Shown here: positions 26,001-34,659 of the stretch, in pieces | How positions within the stretch are numbered: position 1 is the stretch's first letter | How the letters are laid out: each line of letters starts with the position of its first letter | Made by a program: the position numbers and the translations under genes | The notes under the pieces: model-generated | Told to the model about the DNA's origin: nothing | Seen by the model: the letters and a program-made list of their open reading frames with translations, nothing else | Databases searched by the model: none | Assembly (NCBI RefSeq): GCF_000403435.2 | Contig: NZ_KE159708.1 | Span: 363,295 to 427,294, forward strand | Length of the DNA stretch: 64,000 bases | Direction: 5' to 3' | From: Oscillibacter sp. 1-3 | Lineage (GTDB): Bacteria; Bacillota; Clostridia; Oscillospirales; Oscillospiraceae

Positions 26001-28173
26001 CATTGAGAACGTGGTGGACGCCTCCGGCAACATGATAAGCCCCAATCCCACCTACACGCCTCAGGGCGGCTTCACCACGGCCTTCGCCACGGTGCGGCTG
26101 GCCAACAACCAAAACCAGGAGACGGTGATCTATCCCGCCGGTGCCGATGCCCGTGCGGCGAAGATCTTCACCCTGACCCCGGAGGACACCGCCGCCGTGC
26201 CGGAGGAGACCCGCTGGGATATGCTGATCTGGACGGACGCCAGCATCGACTATCAGCTGCTGGTCCGCCCGGTGGGCGGCACGGACGCCAACTGGTATGA
26301 GCTTGGCACCGCCCGGCCCAGCGTTACCAACGTCTCCAGCGGCAAGGTCTACAGCAGCTTGAACGGCAACTTCAATACCCAGATGATCGCCAGCAAGCTC
26401 TTTGGAAGTGTGGGGACCTCGGCGGATAAGCAGGGGCGGCCCTTCCTCAACGAGTTCTCCCAGGCGCTGGAGTTTGCTATCGTGCCGGTGGAGACCACCC
26501 TGGAGAAGACGGTGAATATGGAGGTGCAGCTCTTCGCGGGCAGCAACACCCAGTTCTCCAACGTCTCCATCCCCCAGGGCCAGGCATCCACGCTGGAGGG
26601 GCGGGACATCACCGCCATCGGCGAGCCGGACCCCTTCCCCATTACCATCTCGCCCCCGGGCCGGGCTCCCACGGTCAGCGTCCCCTATCTAGGCATTGAC
26701 GCCGGTGACATCGCCGCTACGGTCCAGCTGATGGTGGACCGCCCCGGCCGGGTGTACTACATGGCGATTCCCATTGAGAAGGACCGGAACGGCAGCACGC
26801 CCACCACAGGCGCCGATTATATCATGTATGGCACCTATCCCGCGGTGAACGGCAGCCGCCCGGAACTGGAGACGATTCCCACCAGTAAGCGGGAGATTCT
26901 CCCAGGGGAGACGGCGACGCTGGAAAAGGAGCCCATGTGGCTGGATTCGGATTCTCCCGCACCCAGACAGGTGATCCGGGGCACCGCGGAATCCACCCGT
27001 ATCCGCACCGGCAGCACCGGCGACCGCCTGCTGGAGCCGGATATTCCCAGGCTCCTGGAAATTCCCAGCCTGGAGGCCAATACCACCTATATCCTGTATC
27101 TGGTGAGTACGGATGAGAACGGCACCCCGGCGGAGAAGGCGCTGTGCTACAAGTTCAGCACCACGCCGCCGGAGCCTCCCAAGATCACCATTCAGCCCAA
27201 CGGCAGCACCCGGACCAACATCCTGGTGGATAAGCCCGCCAATGTGGATTATATCCTGGTGCTCTCCAACCAGATTCAGCAAAGCGGAAATCCCTTCAGT
27301 GTGCCTTTCAGCGGCACTCTTGTGGAAAATGCGCTTCCCAACGGATGGAGCGGCACGGTGCTGGACGCCATGCTGCAGGCCTATAACGAGGGTACGACTT
27401 ATATGGGCAGTATTTTCGACGTCTGCGCCTCCACAGCGGCCAAGATGGAGTACGCCGAGTACATCCGGGAGCCCAACGGCGTGTTCGTGAACCCGCCTCC
27501 GGCTATGAACGGGAGAAACCAGTTCGTGCAGTCTCAGACCGGGCAGTTTAACCTCACGGGCATGCAGGGCCGGAACTACTACACGCTGGTCGTGGTGGCC
27601 CGAGGACAGAACTCCACCAGCGACGGCTTCCGGGCCTCCCGGTCGTACTACAATGTGCTGAACGACTACCTCTATATTCTTAACGGCGGCATTGGAGAGA
27701 ATACGAACACAACGGCTCCCAGCATGTCCTATTCGGGTACGATGCGTATCACCTTCAGCGACAGTCTGTATTTCAGTGTGCAGTCCGGAAACGAGGAGAC
27801 GCCCACAGCGGTGGACAGCTGCCAGCTGAGCCATTTGATGCATACGGGCGCGGGCAACGTGGGTGATAATGAGCACGTCAATATCGGCTCGTTTATGTTC
27901 CCGTCCCAGAGTATTACGCTGACGAACCCGACGCTGAACACAAATAACGGGCAGCACGGAAGCACGGTGGGACCCGTGCTGGAGTTCGAGCTGAAAAATG
28001 CCCAGCCGGGCGACAGCATTTCCTTCCGGGCGGGCATCTGCGGCGCCAACGGCGCCGTCCGGGGCGATACCGCTAACGCCGCGTTGCAGGTGATTCTGCG
28101 CAAGACCGGCACCGGCGACCAGACCAGCTGGTACCTCGAGTGGAACGACGCCTGGAACAGATCTACCGACTAA
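23077..28173 (+). CDS. Giant SLH-domain surface protein (1698 residues)
   Basis: Start ATG 23077 follows GGGGAGGA at 6 nt. A basic signal peptide (about 1-43) ends near SPAAEAA. Three SLH domains follow at about 44-88, 95-146 and 157-209 (LVEWGVMQGNASGNLNPDRV; IQGYADGTFRPKNYITRGQM), which bind secondary cell-wall polymers. Residues about 213-437 show short periodic strands (VGGVYGNLTVNTAGVKL; VVTGNLYLSGGVGL) suggesting a right-handed beta-helix. The remaining 1200 residues are a series of Ig/fibronectin-like domains (for example DMTPPVVTNIYQSKSDRTSA). It is an S-layer-associated or adhesive protein. It is coupled to the preceding PilZ gene. Ligand and assembly are unknown. Confidence 0.88.
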   Translation: MNTNKRGRRTVRAAFARRLMSLALAAVMLWSLLPGLSPAAEAAEWMEPYLEKLVEWGVMQGNASGNLNPDRVLTRAEFVTMINRAFGYTERGSTPFQDVPENAWYADDINIAYQAGYFSGTSETTASPLGRVSREQAAVLLGRNLRLQGIAGVNSDFTDVYQMGNWSRGMVQECAELGIIQGYADGTFRPKNYITRGQMACFLVRALGTLVHETGEQVVGGVYGNLTVNTAGVKLKDTVVTGNLYLSGGVGLGNVELENVTVMGKIVVCGAGEAERGQSSIILRNVTAEALEIDSMSDHFMTVRTEGLTNIANTTVRTSAYLEDVTDDDQGLRVITLDGTSDGTQLQLAGNIKEVVNITPNSNLQVVQGVTDKLTMDERATGSSLSIANDTTVRVLNLDVGTPVTGNGDVGQINVNAAGSTATMLPDSIFIRPGIESNIHNQVMDSIAAEESSDEPRLLAGYPLARNLASTSADAVFSTNKRGTLYWAVSTLLDGSVGEDELRTPSAYPGKVLLSGTINVTASKTEMTARLTGLSREGSYYISAMLVDERGHTSPVKVTAFTTTDDSTPAFATGYPEAILTVDPNDDQEQIIQARVMATKTCQLYYALLPRNSTAPTANALRAGAVSGNLGYGTMEVTKNRSYLISRINTAHLAEETTYDLYFWLNDADNGKSSAVQRLQVTTKDMTPPVVTNIYQSKSDRTSAQITFSMSERADLYWVAVKAGETLLRPTVTGDIIEPTDLAAKIQVESGGGNAAVVNSGRTTAAQADTNYTFTVSRLEEQGVYDLYYVAKDPAGNYSEAVLVLENVMTTDATPPLVELEFSRYNEGANGVINPWVESDVTLVFNEMVRGTFKDGNMDRYDDFFTLYEKVIGTSGAEQNQAKSELAAALRKYIRLYPGTPPTSGNPRQDPVLDIGLDENGLPLPVGTDNPKKDTDPCWIDFREAVITRTDGRIKITFPGNKGIKMQSGGTYFFRIENVVDASGNMISPNPTYTPQGGFTTAFATVRLANNQNQETVIYPAGADARAAKIFTLTPEDTAAVPEETRWDMLIWTDASIDYQLLVRPVGGTDANWYELGTARPSVTNVSSGKVYSSLNGNFNTQMIASKLFGSVGTSADKQGRPFLNEFSQALEFAIVPVETTLEKTVNMEVQLFAGSNTQFSNVSIPQGQASTLEGRDITAIGEPDPFPITISPPGRAPTVSVPYLGIDAGDIAATVQLMVDRPGRVYYMAIPIEKDRNGSTPTTGADYIMYGTYPAVNGSRPELETIPTSKREILPGETATLEKEPMWLDSDSPAPRQVIRGTAESTRIRTGSTGDRLLEPDIPRLLEIPSLEANTTYILYLVSTDENGTPAEKALCYKFSTTPPEPPKITIQPNGSTRTNILVDKPANVDYILVLSNQIQQSGNPFSVPFSGTLVENALPNGWSGTVLDAMLQAYNEGTTYMGSIFDVCASTAAKMEYAEYIREPNGVFVNPPPAMNGRNQFVQSQTGQFNLTGMQGRNYYTLVVVARGQNSTSDGFRASRSYYNVLNDYLYILNGGIGENTNTTAPSMSYSGTMRITFSDSLYFSVQSGNEETPTAVDSCQLSHLMHTGAGNVGDNEHVNIGSFMFPSQSITLTNPTLNTNNGQHGSTVGPVLEFELKNAQPGDSISFRAGICGANGAVRGDTANAALQVILRKTGTGDQTSWYLEWNDAWNRSTD

Positions 28174-28193
28174 CCAATGCAGTAAGACCCTGA

Positions 28194-28221
28194 GGAGGGC
28201 GGGCGGAACCGCCCGCCCTCC
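28194..28221 (+). terminator. GC-rich hairpin between the two SLH genes
   Basis: GGAGGGCGGGCG with its complement (28194-28221) closing on a 4-nt loop; followed by CGCTCTTTG, a weak T-run. It may act as a partial terminator or mRNA stabiliser between the two surface-protein genes. Confidence 0.55.
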
Positions 28222-28257
28222 CGCTCTTTGAAGGACTGGAAAAGGAGTGTAATGTAC

Positions 28258-31200
28258 ATGAGATCCAGATTTTTCCGCCGGGCCGGGGCAATGCTTTTGA
28301 CCCTGGTTATGGCGTGTTCCCTGATCCCCGCCGCTGCGGCAAGTTCTGGGAATATTCAGAATTTAACGCTGTCCAGTGACGAGAATACCATAAAAGTGGG
28401 AGATACAGCTGTGCTGACTGCCAGGTTTGAGTTTGTGGACCCTTTGCAGGTCAGTGTACAGACGGATTGGACAGTCGATAAACCGGATGTTCTTACAATA
28501 AGCCCAACGGTTGGAGGCAGCGGCACGACAGAGCTCAAGAATACGGTTACCGCCGTTGGAGAAGGCGAAGCGACTGTTACAGTGGAATGTAATGGTCAGA
28601 GCGCCACATGCAAAATCACCGTGGAGGCGGCGGACCCTCCGCCCGCCCCCTCAGTGACCAAGGTTGAAGTGACCCCCAAGACCCTGGATATGACTGTGGG
28701 CGGCAATACGGAGCAGCTGACCGCCAAAGTCACCATGTCCGATGGGTCGGACCCTCCCAGCGTCACATGGGCAGTCTCTTCCGGCTCCGCCGTCACGGTT
28801 TCCCCCACCGGCGTTGTCAACGCCAGAAGCGCGGGAAGCGCCACGGTTACCGCCAGTGCCGGCGGTGAGAGTGACAGCTGTGCCGTCACTGTGACAACCC
28901 CTGTCGTCAACGTGCCCGTCACCGGCGTCACCGTCGACGGAGGCCAGAACCAGACTGTGACCGAGGGCAAAACGCTGGAGCTCAAAGCTGTGATTGAGCC
29001 CGCCCACGCCTCCAACAAAAACGTCACCTGGTTCAGCGCCGATTCAACGATTGCCAGCGTGGACAGGAATACCGGCGTAGTTACCGGCGTCAAGGCCGGC
29101 GGCCCTGTCTCCATCACCGTCACCACGGAGGACGGGAACAGAAGCGCCAGCGTTAACGTCACCGTGGTCTCCTCCGTGGCAGACTTCGGCGTTACCCCCA
29201 GCCGGGGAGTCAACCCCATCAACGTGGGCGTATCCACCATGACCCTCTCCGCGGGCACCGACAAGGCCGTTACCTGGTCCAGCGAGGACGAGACCATCGC
29301 CACCGTGAACTCCAGCGGTCAGGTCACCGGCGTCAGCCCCGGCAAGGTCAAGATCACCGCCACGGCGGAGGACGGCTCCAAGGGCGAGTACATGGTAGAG
29401 GTCTCCGGCCTTGTGATTGAGGAAACCTCCATCAATGTGGTCGTGGGCTACAGCAAAACCATTGCCTATCAGGCCTTCGGCGCGGCGGCCACCGGCAACG
29501 ATACCCCCAGGTGGTCCGCCAACCCCGAGTCCATCGCCACCGTCACCAGCGGCGGCCGGGTCACCGGCATGGCCCCCGGTATCACCACCATCACCGTCAC
29601 CAAGGGCCGCTACACCGCCGAGTGCAAGGTCACAGTGGAGGAGGACGTGGCCAACGCCATCGAGCGCACCCTCAACGCCGGGGAGAAGCTGGACTTTCCC
29701 GGCCTCCTCTCCGACCTGAACAGCCGTTGCCGGGAGAAGACCGAGGCAGCCCTGGACTACATTACCAACCTCCAGGTGGCCACCACCCAGGGCATTCTCC
29801 ACTACCGCTACGGCTCTCCGGACACCCCCAACCACGGTGTGGGCGGCATAGACCGCTACTACACCAGCGCCGCCTCCGACAGCGGCCGCCGGGCCATCTC
29901 CGATTTGAGCTTCGTGCCCGCCGGGGGCTTCAAGGGCACAGCAATTATTGAATACACGGGGTACAGCACCGAGGGCCAGTCCTTCCACGGCACCGTCCGG
30001 GTGGAGGTGAAGAACAGCGGCGATGTGACGTACAGCACCGCCATGGGCCGGAGCCTGACCCTCACCGCCAAGGAGTTCAAGGACATCTGCCAGCTGAAAA
30101 CCAGCCGTAACGCCAGCTATGTCACCTTTACCCAGCCCAGCAGCAGCAAGGGAGTCCTCTATTACAACTACACCCCCGGCCAGTACTCCCAGAAGGTGGA
30201 CGGCACCACAAGATACTACCTTACCAGCACCCCTTCCTTGGAGAAGGTGACCTTTGTCCCGGCGGATAACTTCACCGGCTCGGTCAGCATCCCCTACCGC
30301 TGCACGGACACCACCGGCGGCGGCTACTCCGGCACCATGACCATCAATATCTACGCCGCCGACGGCGGCGGCAGCGGCGGCGTGGAGTATACCACCGGCG
30401 TCAACCAGAGAGTGACGCTGAACGCCAGCGACTTCAACGAGGCCTGCCGGGAGTTCAACGACCGGACGCTGAGCTACATCTATTTCGACGAGCTGCCTGA
30501 CGTTTCTCAGGGTATTTTGTACTACAACTACACCAGCGCCTCCAGCAACCGGGTGGACACCTCCACCCGCTACAACCGCAGCAATACCGGCAGCCGGATC
30601 TCCAGCGTCACCTTTGTGCCCGCCAGCAATTTCAGCGGCACCGTCACCGTGCCCTACACCGGCTATGACACAGCGGGGCAGACCTACAAGGACAATCTGG
30701 TCATCCACGTCACCGACGCGGCGGGGACTGTGTATTACTCCACCGATGTGGACGATCCCGTGACCTTCCGGGCGGAGGACTTCAACGAGGCCTGCCAGCG
30801 GGCCAACAACTCCTCGTTGAACTACATCTCCTTCACGCTGCCCTCCTCCAGCGTGGGCACGCTGTACCGCAATTACCGCAGCAGCAGCAACACCGGCACC
30901 CGGGTCTCCTCCTCCACGCGGTTCTACCGGGGCGGCACCCCCAGCGTGTCCGACATCACCTTTGTACCCAAGAGCCGCTATGAGGGCACGGTCTCCATCC
31001 CCTTCTCCGGCGTGGACGCCAGCGGAGCCGAGTTTGAGGGCACGGTCTCCATCTCCGTGGGCCAGGGCACCGGGCGGGTGGTGAGCTACTCCACCGCCAG
31101 CGGCGGCGTGGTGCGGTTCAGCGCCAGCGATTTCAACACCGTCTGCCGCAGCGCCACCGGGGACGATCTCAGCTACCTGAGCTTTGAGCTCCCCGCCAGC

Positions 31201-32343
31201 CGGTACGGCACGCTGTACTACCAGTACAACGCCGGCCGGGGCACCGGCACCCAGATCACCACCTCCACCTACTACTACCGCACCGGCGGCAGCCGCCTGC
31301 TGGACGACGTCTATTTCGCCTCCGCCAATGTCAACGGTGTGGCCTCCTTCCAGTACACCGCCAGAAGCACCGGCGGCGAGCGGTTCACCGGCACGGTGGA
31401 GATCGCCATCGGCAACGCCGGTCTGGACAGCGGATACTCCAACGGTACCCGCTATATTGGCAGCTCCGCCCCCATCACCCTGCGGACACAGGACTTTGAG
31501 TCCGCCTGCCAGTCTGCCGTGGGCGGCACGCTGTCCTACATCCGCTTTGACAGCCTGCCCAGCGAGAGAGCGGGACGGCTGTACATGAACTATGAGTCCC
31601 CCAGCCGTCCCGGGGCGCCCGCAACCACCACCTCCAACTACACCGCCAGCAGCGGCCTGACCATCGGGCAGCTGTCCTTTGTGCCCAAGGCGGAGTACCA
31701 GGGGCAGGTGAATATCCCCTACACCGGGTACAGCGCCCAGGGCGGAACCTTCAGCGGCAATGTGACCATCGACATCTCCAACAGCTACTGCGCCACGCCC
31801 TTCTACGATGTGGACAGCGGCTGGGACTGGGCGAAGCCCTCTGTGGAGTTTCTCCGGTACGCGGGCATCTCCAACGGATACAGCAACGGCTCCTTCCGGC
31901 CCTCCCGGTCCATCAGCCGGGGCGAGTTCACGCTGATGGTCTGCCGGGCCTTCGGCTTTGACACCAGCGCCAAGGTCTCCAGCTTCCCGGATGTACCCGC
32001 CAGCAGTCCCTACGCCGGGGCCGTGGCCACCGCCCAGAGCATGGGCATTGTGGAGGGCAGCGGCGGCCGCTTCCGGCCTGACAGCGCCATCACCCGCCAG
32101 AGCGCCATGACCATCATCTGCCGGGCCATGAAGGCGGCGGGAGATAAGGTCCCGGCCACCGGCAGCACCATCCTGAACACATACAGCGACCAGGCCCGGA
32201 TTGCCTCCCACGCGCGGGAGTCTGTGGCGGCGCTGGTGAGCCTGGGCGTGGTGCGGGGAAGCAGCGATATGCGGATCAACCCCACCCGGTCCATCAGCCG
32301 GGCGGAGATGGCGGTGATTCTGCACCGCGTACTGACACTCTGA
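28258..32343 (+). CDS. Giant surface protein with BIG2 domains, cadherin-like repeats and C-terminal SLH anchor
   Basis: 1361 residues from ATG 28258, with AAGGAG 10 nt upstream; ATG 28252 is also possible. Signal peptide about 1-28 (FFRRAGAMLLTLVMACSLIP, then AAAA). About 33-465: five BIG2-type Ig domains (VTWFSADSTIASVDRNTGVV; ITVTKGRYTAECKVTV). About 465-1180: six repeats of 110-120 residues that end with a cadherin-like VTFVPASNFSGTVTVPYTGY pattern; each has one Cys in a DFN-x-x-C motif. About 1181-1361: three SLH domains (YDVDSGWDWAKPSVEFLRYA; INPTRSISRAEMAVILHRVL). The anchor is C-terminal, opposite to the upstream SLH protein. Probable adhesin or S-layer component; followed 20 bp later by a second PilZ gene. 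Confidence 0.88.
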   Translation: MRSRFFRRAGAMLLTLVMACSLIPAAAASSGNIQNLTLSSDENTIKVGDTAVLTARFEFVDPLQVSVQTDWTVDKPDVLTISPTVGGSGTTELKNTVTAVGEGEATVTVECNGQSATCKITVEAADPPPAPSVTKVEVTPKTLDMTVGGNTEQLTAKVTMSDGSDPPSVTWAVSSGSAVTVSPTGVVNARSAGSATVTASAGGESDSCAVTVTTPVVNVPVTGVTVDGGQNQTVTEGKTLELKAVIEPAHASNKNVTWFSADSTIASVDRNTGVVTGVKAGGPVSITVTTEDGNRSASVNVTVVSSVADFGVTPSRGVNPINVGVSTMTLSAGTDKAVTWSSEDETIATVNSSGQVTGVSPGKVKITATAEDGSKGEYMVEVSGLVIEETSINVVVGYSKTIAYQAFGAAATGNDTPRWSANPESIATVTSGGRVTGMAPGITTITVTKGRYTAECKVTVEEDVANAIERTLNAGEKLDFPGLLSDLNSRCREKTEAALDYITNLQVATTQGILHYRYGSPDTPNHGVGGIDRYYTSAASDSGRRAISDLSFVPAGGFKGTAIIEYTGYSTEGQSFHGTVRVEVKNSGDVTYSTAMGRSLTLTAKEFKDICQLKTSRNASYVTFTQPSSSKGVLYYNYTPGQYSQKVDGTTRYYLTSTPSLEKVTFVPADNFTGSVSIPYRCTDTTGGGYSGTMTINIYAADGGGSGGVEYTTGVNQRVTLNASDFNEACREFNDRTLSYIYFDELPDVSQGILYYNYTSASSNRVDTSTRYNRSNTGSRISSVTFVPASNFSGTVTVPYTGYDTAGQTYKDNLVIHVTDAAGTVYYSTDVDDPVTFRAEDFNEACQRANNSSLNYISFTLPSSSVGTLYRNYRSSSNTGTRVSSSTRFYRGGTPSVSDITFVPKSRYEGTVSIPFSGVDASGAEFEGTVSISVGQGTGRVVSYSTASGGVVRFSASDFNTVCRSATGDDLSYLSFELPASRYGTLYYQYNAGRGTGTQITTSTYYYRTGGSRLLDDVYFASANVNGVASFQYTARSTGGERFTGTVEIAIGNAGLDSGYSNGTRYIGSSAPITLRTQDFESACQSAVGGTLSYIRFDSLPSERAGRLYMNYESPSRPGAPATTTSNYTASSGLTIGQLSFVPKAEYQGQVNIPYTGYSAQGGTFSGNVTIDISNSYCATPFYDVDSGWDWAKPSVEFLRYAGISNGYSNGSFRPSRSISRGEFTLMVCRAFGFDTSAKVSSFPDVPASSPYAGAVATAQSMGIVEGSGGRFRPDSAITRQSAMTIICRAMKAAGDKVPATGSTILNTYSDQARIASHARESVAALVSLGVVRGSSDMRINPTRSISRAEMAVILHRVLTL
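29650..31795 (+). repeat. Six tandem protein-level repeats with a conserved cysteine
   Basis: Repeats begin roughly at 29650, 30025, 30385, 30730, 31075 and 31435. Shared features are a Y-S-T-x start, an acidic/aromatic D-F-N-x-x-C, a LSYI-x-F strand, a SSS-x-G-x-LYYNY strand, then I-S-x-VTFVP, a SGTV strand and a G-x-x-F-x-GTV closing strand. The copies are diverged at DNA level. Confidence 0.85.
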
Positions 32344-32363
32344 GAAGAGGGGAGAGAGATCTC

Positions 32364-33071
32364 ATGAGGATTTTCAAGGGGACCCTGCGGGCCGTGCCGG
32401 AGAAGGCGGCGGCGCCGAAGGACCAGGGAGGACCCAAGGGGCTGCCGGAGCTCTCCTCCGGCAACCGGGTGGAGGTTTTGACCATGGAGAACCACCTTCT
32501 CTTTGTGGGCCGGATGAAGGTCCTGGGCGGCGGTGTTTTGGAGCTGCGGCGGGACACCGGCGACCCGCTCCCCCAGGCCCTGTATAACAGCAAGGTCAAG
32601 CTCCGGGGCTTTCAGAGGAACTCTCAGCCGTTTTGCATGAACGGAACGGTGGGCAAGAGCTCCCGGGATTTCTGGCAGATCGAAAACCTGGAGGTCCTCC
32701 AGAACCGGGAGAACCGCGGCTTTTTCCGCCAAAATACCGACCTGGACGCCCGTGTAATGCCCAGCGGTCACTATCGGGGTATGGGCCGGGAGATGGCGGA
32801 GTGCAAGGTGCTGGACGTCAGCGCCGGCGGCGCCCGGGTTCTGAGCCGGAACGTGTATATGGAAGGGGACCGCTTTCAGCTGGAGGCGGAGCTGCTGCCG
32901 GATGAGCGGCCCTTCTCCGTCGTCTGCAGGGTCCTGCGGATTACGCCCAAAAAGGGTTTCAAATACGAGTACGGCTGCAAATTTGAGGGATTGAGCGAGC
33001 AGGAGCAGCAGCGGCTGCTGCGGGCGGTGTTTACCATCCAGCGCAAGATCCTCCAGGCCCAACGGGATTGA
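32364..33071 (+). CDS. PilZ-domain protein (cyclic-di-GMP receptor), second copy
   Basis: 235 residues. The first 30 residues are a charged, probably flexible tail; a YcgR-like N-terminal beta domain follows (about 33-115); then the PilZ domain with R-x-x-x-R at Arg118-Arg122 (RGFFR) and D-x-S-x-x-G at 151-156 (DVSAGG). The architecture parallels the PilZ protein at 22451-23080 but similarity is limited, so they are not a recent duplication. It begins 20 bp after the second SLH gene with GAGGGGAGAG as ribosome site and ends before a strong terminator, so it closes the operon. Confidence 0.85.
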   Translation: MRIFKGTLRAVPEKAAAPKDQGGPKGLPELSSGNRVEVLTMENHLLFVGRMKVLGGGVLELRRDTGDPLPQALYNSKVKLRGFQRNSQPFCMNGTVGKSSRDFWQIENLEVLQNRENRGFFRQNTDLDARVMPSGHYRGMGREMAECKVLDVSAGGARVLSRNVYMEGDRFQLEAELLPDERPFSVVCRVLRITPKKGFKYEYGCKFEGLSEQEQQRLLRAVFTIQRKILQAQRD

Positions 33072-33096
33072 GAGGGCCCGTGAAATCCTGTCAAAG

Positions 33097-33140
33097 AAAA
33101 AAGAACGCGAGACGGAGTATCCGCCTCGCGTTCTTTTTTT
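33097..33140 (+). terminator. Strong terminator of the PilZ-SLH operon
   Basis: Stem AAGAACGCGAG / CTCGCGTTCTT (33101-33111 with 33125-33135), 13-nt loop, then a seven-T run. Confidence 0.93.
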
Positions 33141-33260
33141 ACGCTTTTGGCGTTTGACGTATGAAAACTGAAATTTCAGAGACCCTAATCCAGAGCAAAC
33201 CACCATATCGCCGAGAGAGGCCGCCGGCATTCTCGGCTCTGGAAAAGGAGTGAACCCGTT

Positions 33261-34484
33261 TTGGAAACTGGAATCCATAATACGTCCGAGATCGGGCGGC
33301 TGAAGAAGGTATTGCTGCACCGCCCCGGCGGGGAGCTGGAGAACCTGATGCCGGAGTATCTGGAGCGGCTGCTGTTTGACGACATCCCCTACCTGCGGGA
33401 GGCGCAGAAGGAGCACGACGCCTTCGCCGAGTGCCTGCGCCAGCAGGGGGTGGAGGTGGTGTACCTCACCGACCTGGTGGTCAATTCCATCACCAGCGGC
33501 GAAGTGCGCAAGGCGTTTCTCCGTCAGTTCCTGGACGAGGCGGACATCCGGGACCCCCGGATGCGGGAGTGCCTGGAGGAGTATCTGGGCAAAATGCCGG
33601 ACCGGGAGATGGTGTCCGCCATGATGGCCGGCGTCCGCAAGAGCCAGCTGCGCCAGGGCAGCGGGCGGCTGGGGGACTTTCTGCCGGGGGAGGGGGACGA
33701 TTACCCCTTTGCCGTTGACCCCATGCCCAACCTCTATTTCACCCGGGACCCCTTCGCCACCATCGGCACCGGTGTGTCCATCCACAAGATGCACACCGCC
33801 ACCCGCAACCGGGAGACGCTGTTCGGGAAGCTGATCTTTGAGCACAACCCCGCGTATATGCACGCCCCCCGCTGGTACGACCGGGGGGAGGTCTCCTCTC
33901 TGGAGGGCGGCGACATCCTGGTGCTGTCGCCCCAGGTGCTGGCGGTGGGCATCTCCCAGCGCACCCGGGAGGGCTCCATCGACACTCTGGCGGAGGCCGT
34001 GCTGACCCGCAGCCAGACATTCAAGAAGGTCCTGGCCTTCAACATCCCCAAGACCCGCTCCTTCATGCACCTGGATACAGTGTTCACCATGGTGGACCGG
34101 GACAAGTTCACCGTCCATCCCAACATTCTCTCCAGCATCACCGTGTTCGTCATGGAGCTGGACGGAGAGCGGCAGATGAAGATCCGCCAGGAGGAGGGCC
34201 GTCTGGAGGACATCCTCAAAGAGCATCTGGAGCTGGACCGTGTGACGTTGATTCCCTGCGGAAGGGGCAGCGAGATTGACGCCGCCCGGGAGCAGTGGAA
34301 CGACGGCAGCAACACCTTGGCCATCGCCCCCGGAGAGGTGGTGGTGTACTCCCGAAACTACGTGACCAACCGCTCTCTAGAGGAGGCGGGGATCAAGATC
34401 CACACCATTCCCAGCGCGGAGCTGAGCCGCGGGCGCGGCGGACCGAGGTGCATGTCTATGCCCCTGTGGAGGGATGATCCCTGA
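33261..34484 (+). CDS. arcA: Arginine deiminase
   Basis: 407 residues from TTG 33261, with AAGGAG 10 nt upstream. Hydrolyses arginine to citrulline and ammonia, the first step of the arginine deiminase pathway. Family motifs are complete: MPNLYFTRDPFATIG (substrate Asp), SLEGGDILVLSP, FMHLDTVFTMVD (active-site His) and the C-terminal nucleophile Cys397 in GRGGPRCMSMPLWRDDP. Length is normal for the family. The next genes encode ornithine carbamoyltransferase and an amino acid carrier; the pathway's carbamate kinase is not in this window. A TGAAATTTCA palindrome 85 bp upstream is a weak candidate operator. Confidence 0.97.
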   Translation: METGIHNTSEIGRLKKVLLHRPGGELENLMPEYLERLLFDDIPYLREAQKEHDAFAECLRQQGVEVVYLTDLVVNSITSGEVRKAFLRQFLDEADIRDPRMRECLEEYLGKMPDREMVSAMMAGVRKSQLRQGSGRLGDFLPGEGDDYPFAVDPMPNLYFTRDPFATIGTGVSIHKMHTATRNRETLFGKLIFEHNPAYMHAPRWYDRGEVSSLEGGDILVLSPQVLAVGISQRTREGSIDTLAEAVLTRSQTFKKVLAFNIPKTRSFMHLDTVFTMVDRDKFTVHPNILSSITVFVMELDGERQMKIRQEEGRLEDILKEHLELDRVTLIPCGRGSEIDAAREQWNDGSNTLAIAPGEVVVYSRNYVTNRSLEEAGIKIHTIPSAELSRGRGGPRCMSMPLWRDDP

Positions 34485-34589
34485 GGCTGCCTCCTCCCAG
34501 GAGCGGGAGTGATACTCCCCGCCCGTCAGGGCGAGTAAAGACCACCCCCGCCCGAAGAGCGGTACACCCCCGTCCGCGCCCGAGGCGCG

Positions 34590-34620
34590 AAATCCCCCGT
34601 CCCCCCGCAGGGGGGTCCCC
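34590..34620. repeat. C-rich REP-like hairpin between arcA and arcB
   Basis: AAATCCCCCG followed by CCCCCC-gca-GGGGGG and TCCCC. A related sequence (AAATCCCCCG, then CCCC...GGGGACC) lies at 61910-61934 before rbfA. The surrounding 34500-34620 is unusually C-rich and carries no coding frame. Confidence 0.5.
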
Positions 34621-34659
34621 GTTTCCACCATCAATAGAAGAATAAAGGAGAATTTCACT

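Noticed and set aside
33154..33182. Promoter for arcA starting with TTGACG
   Set aside because: No acceptable -10 at 16-18 nt; only the palindrome TGAAATTTCA is present. The true promoter was not identified.
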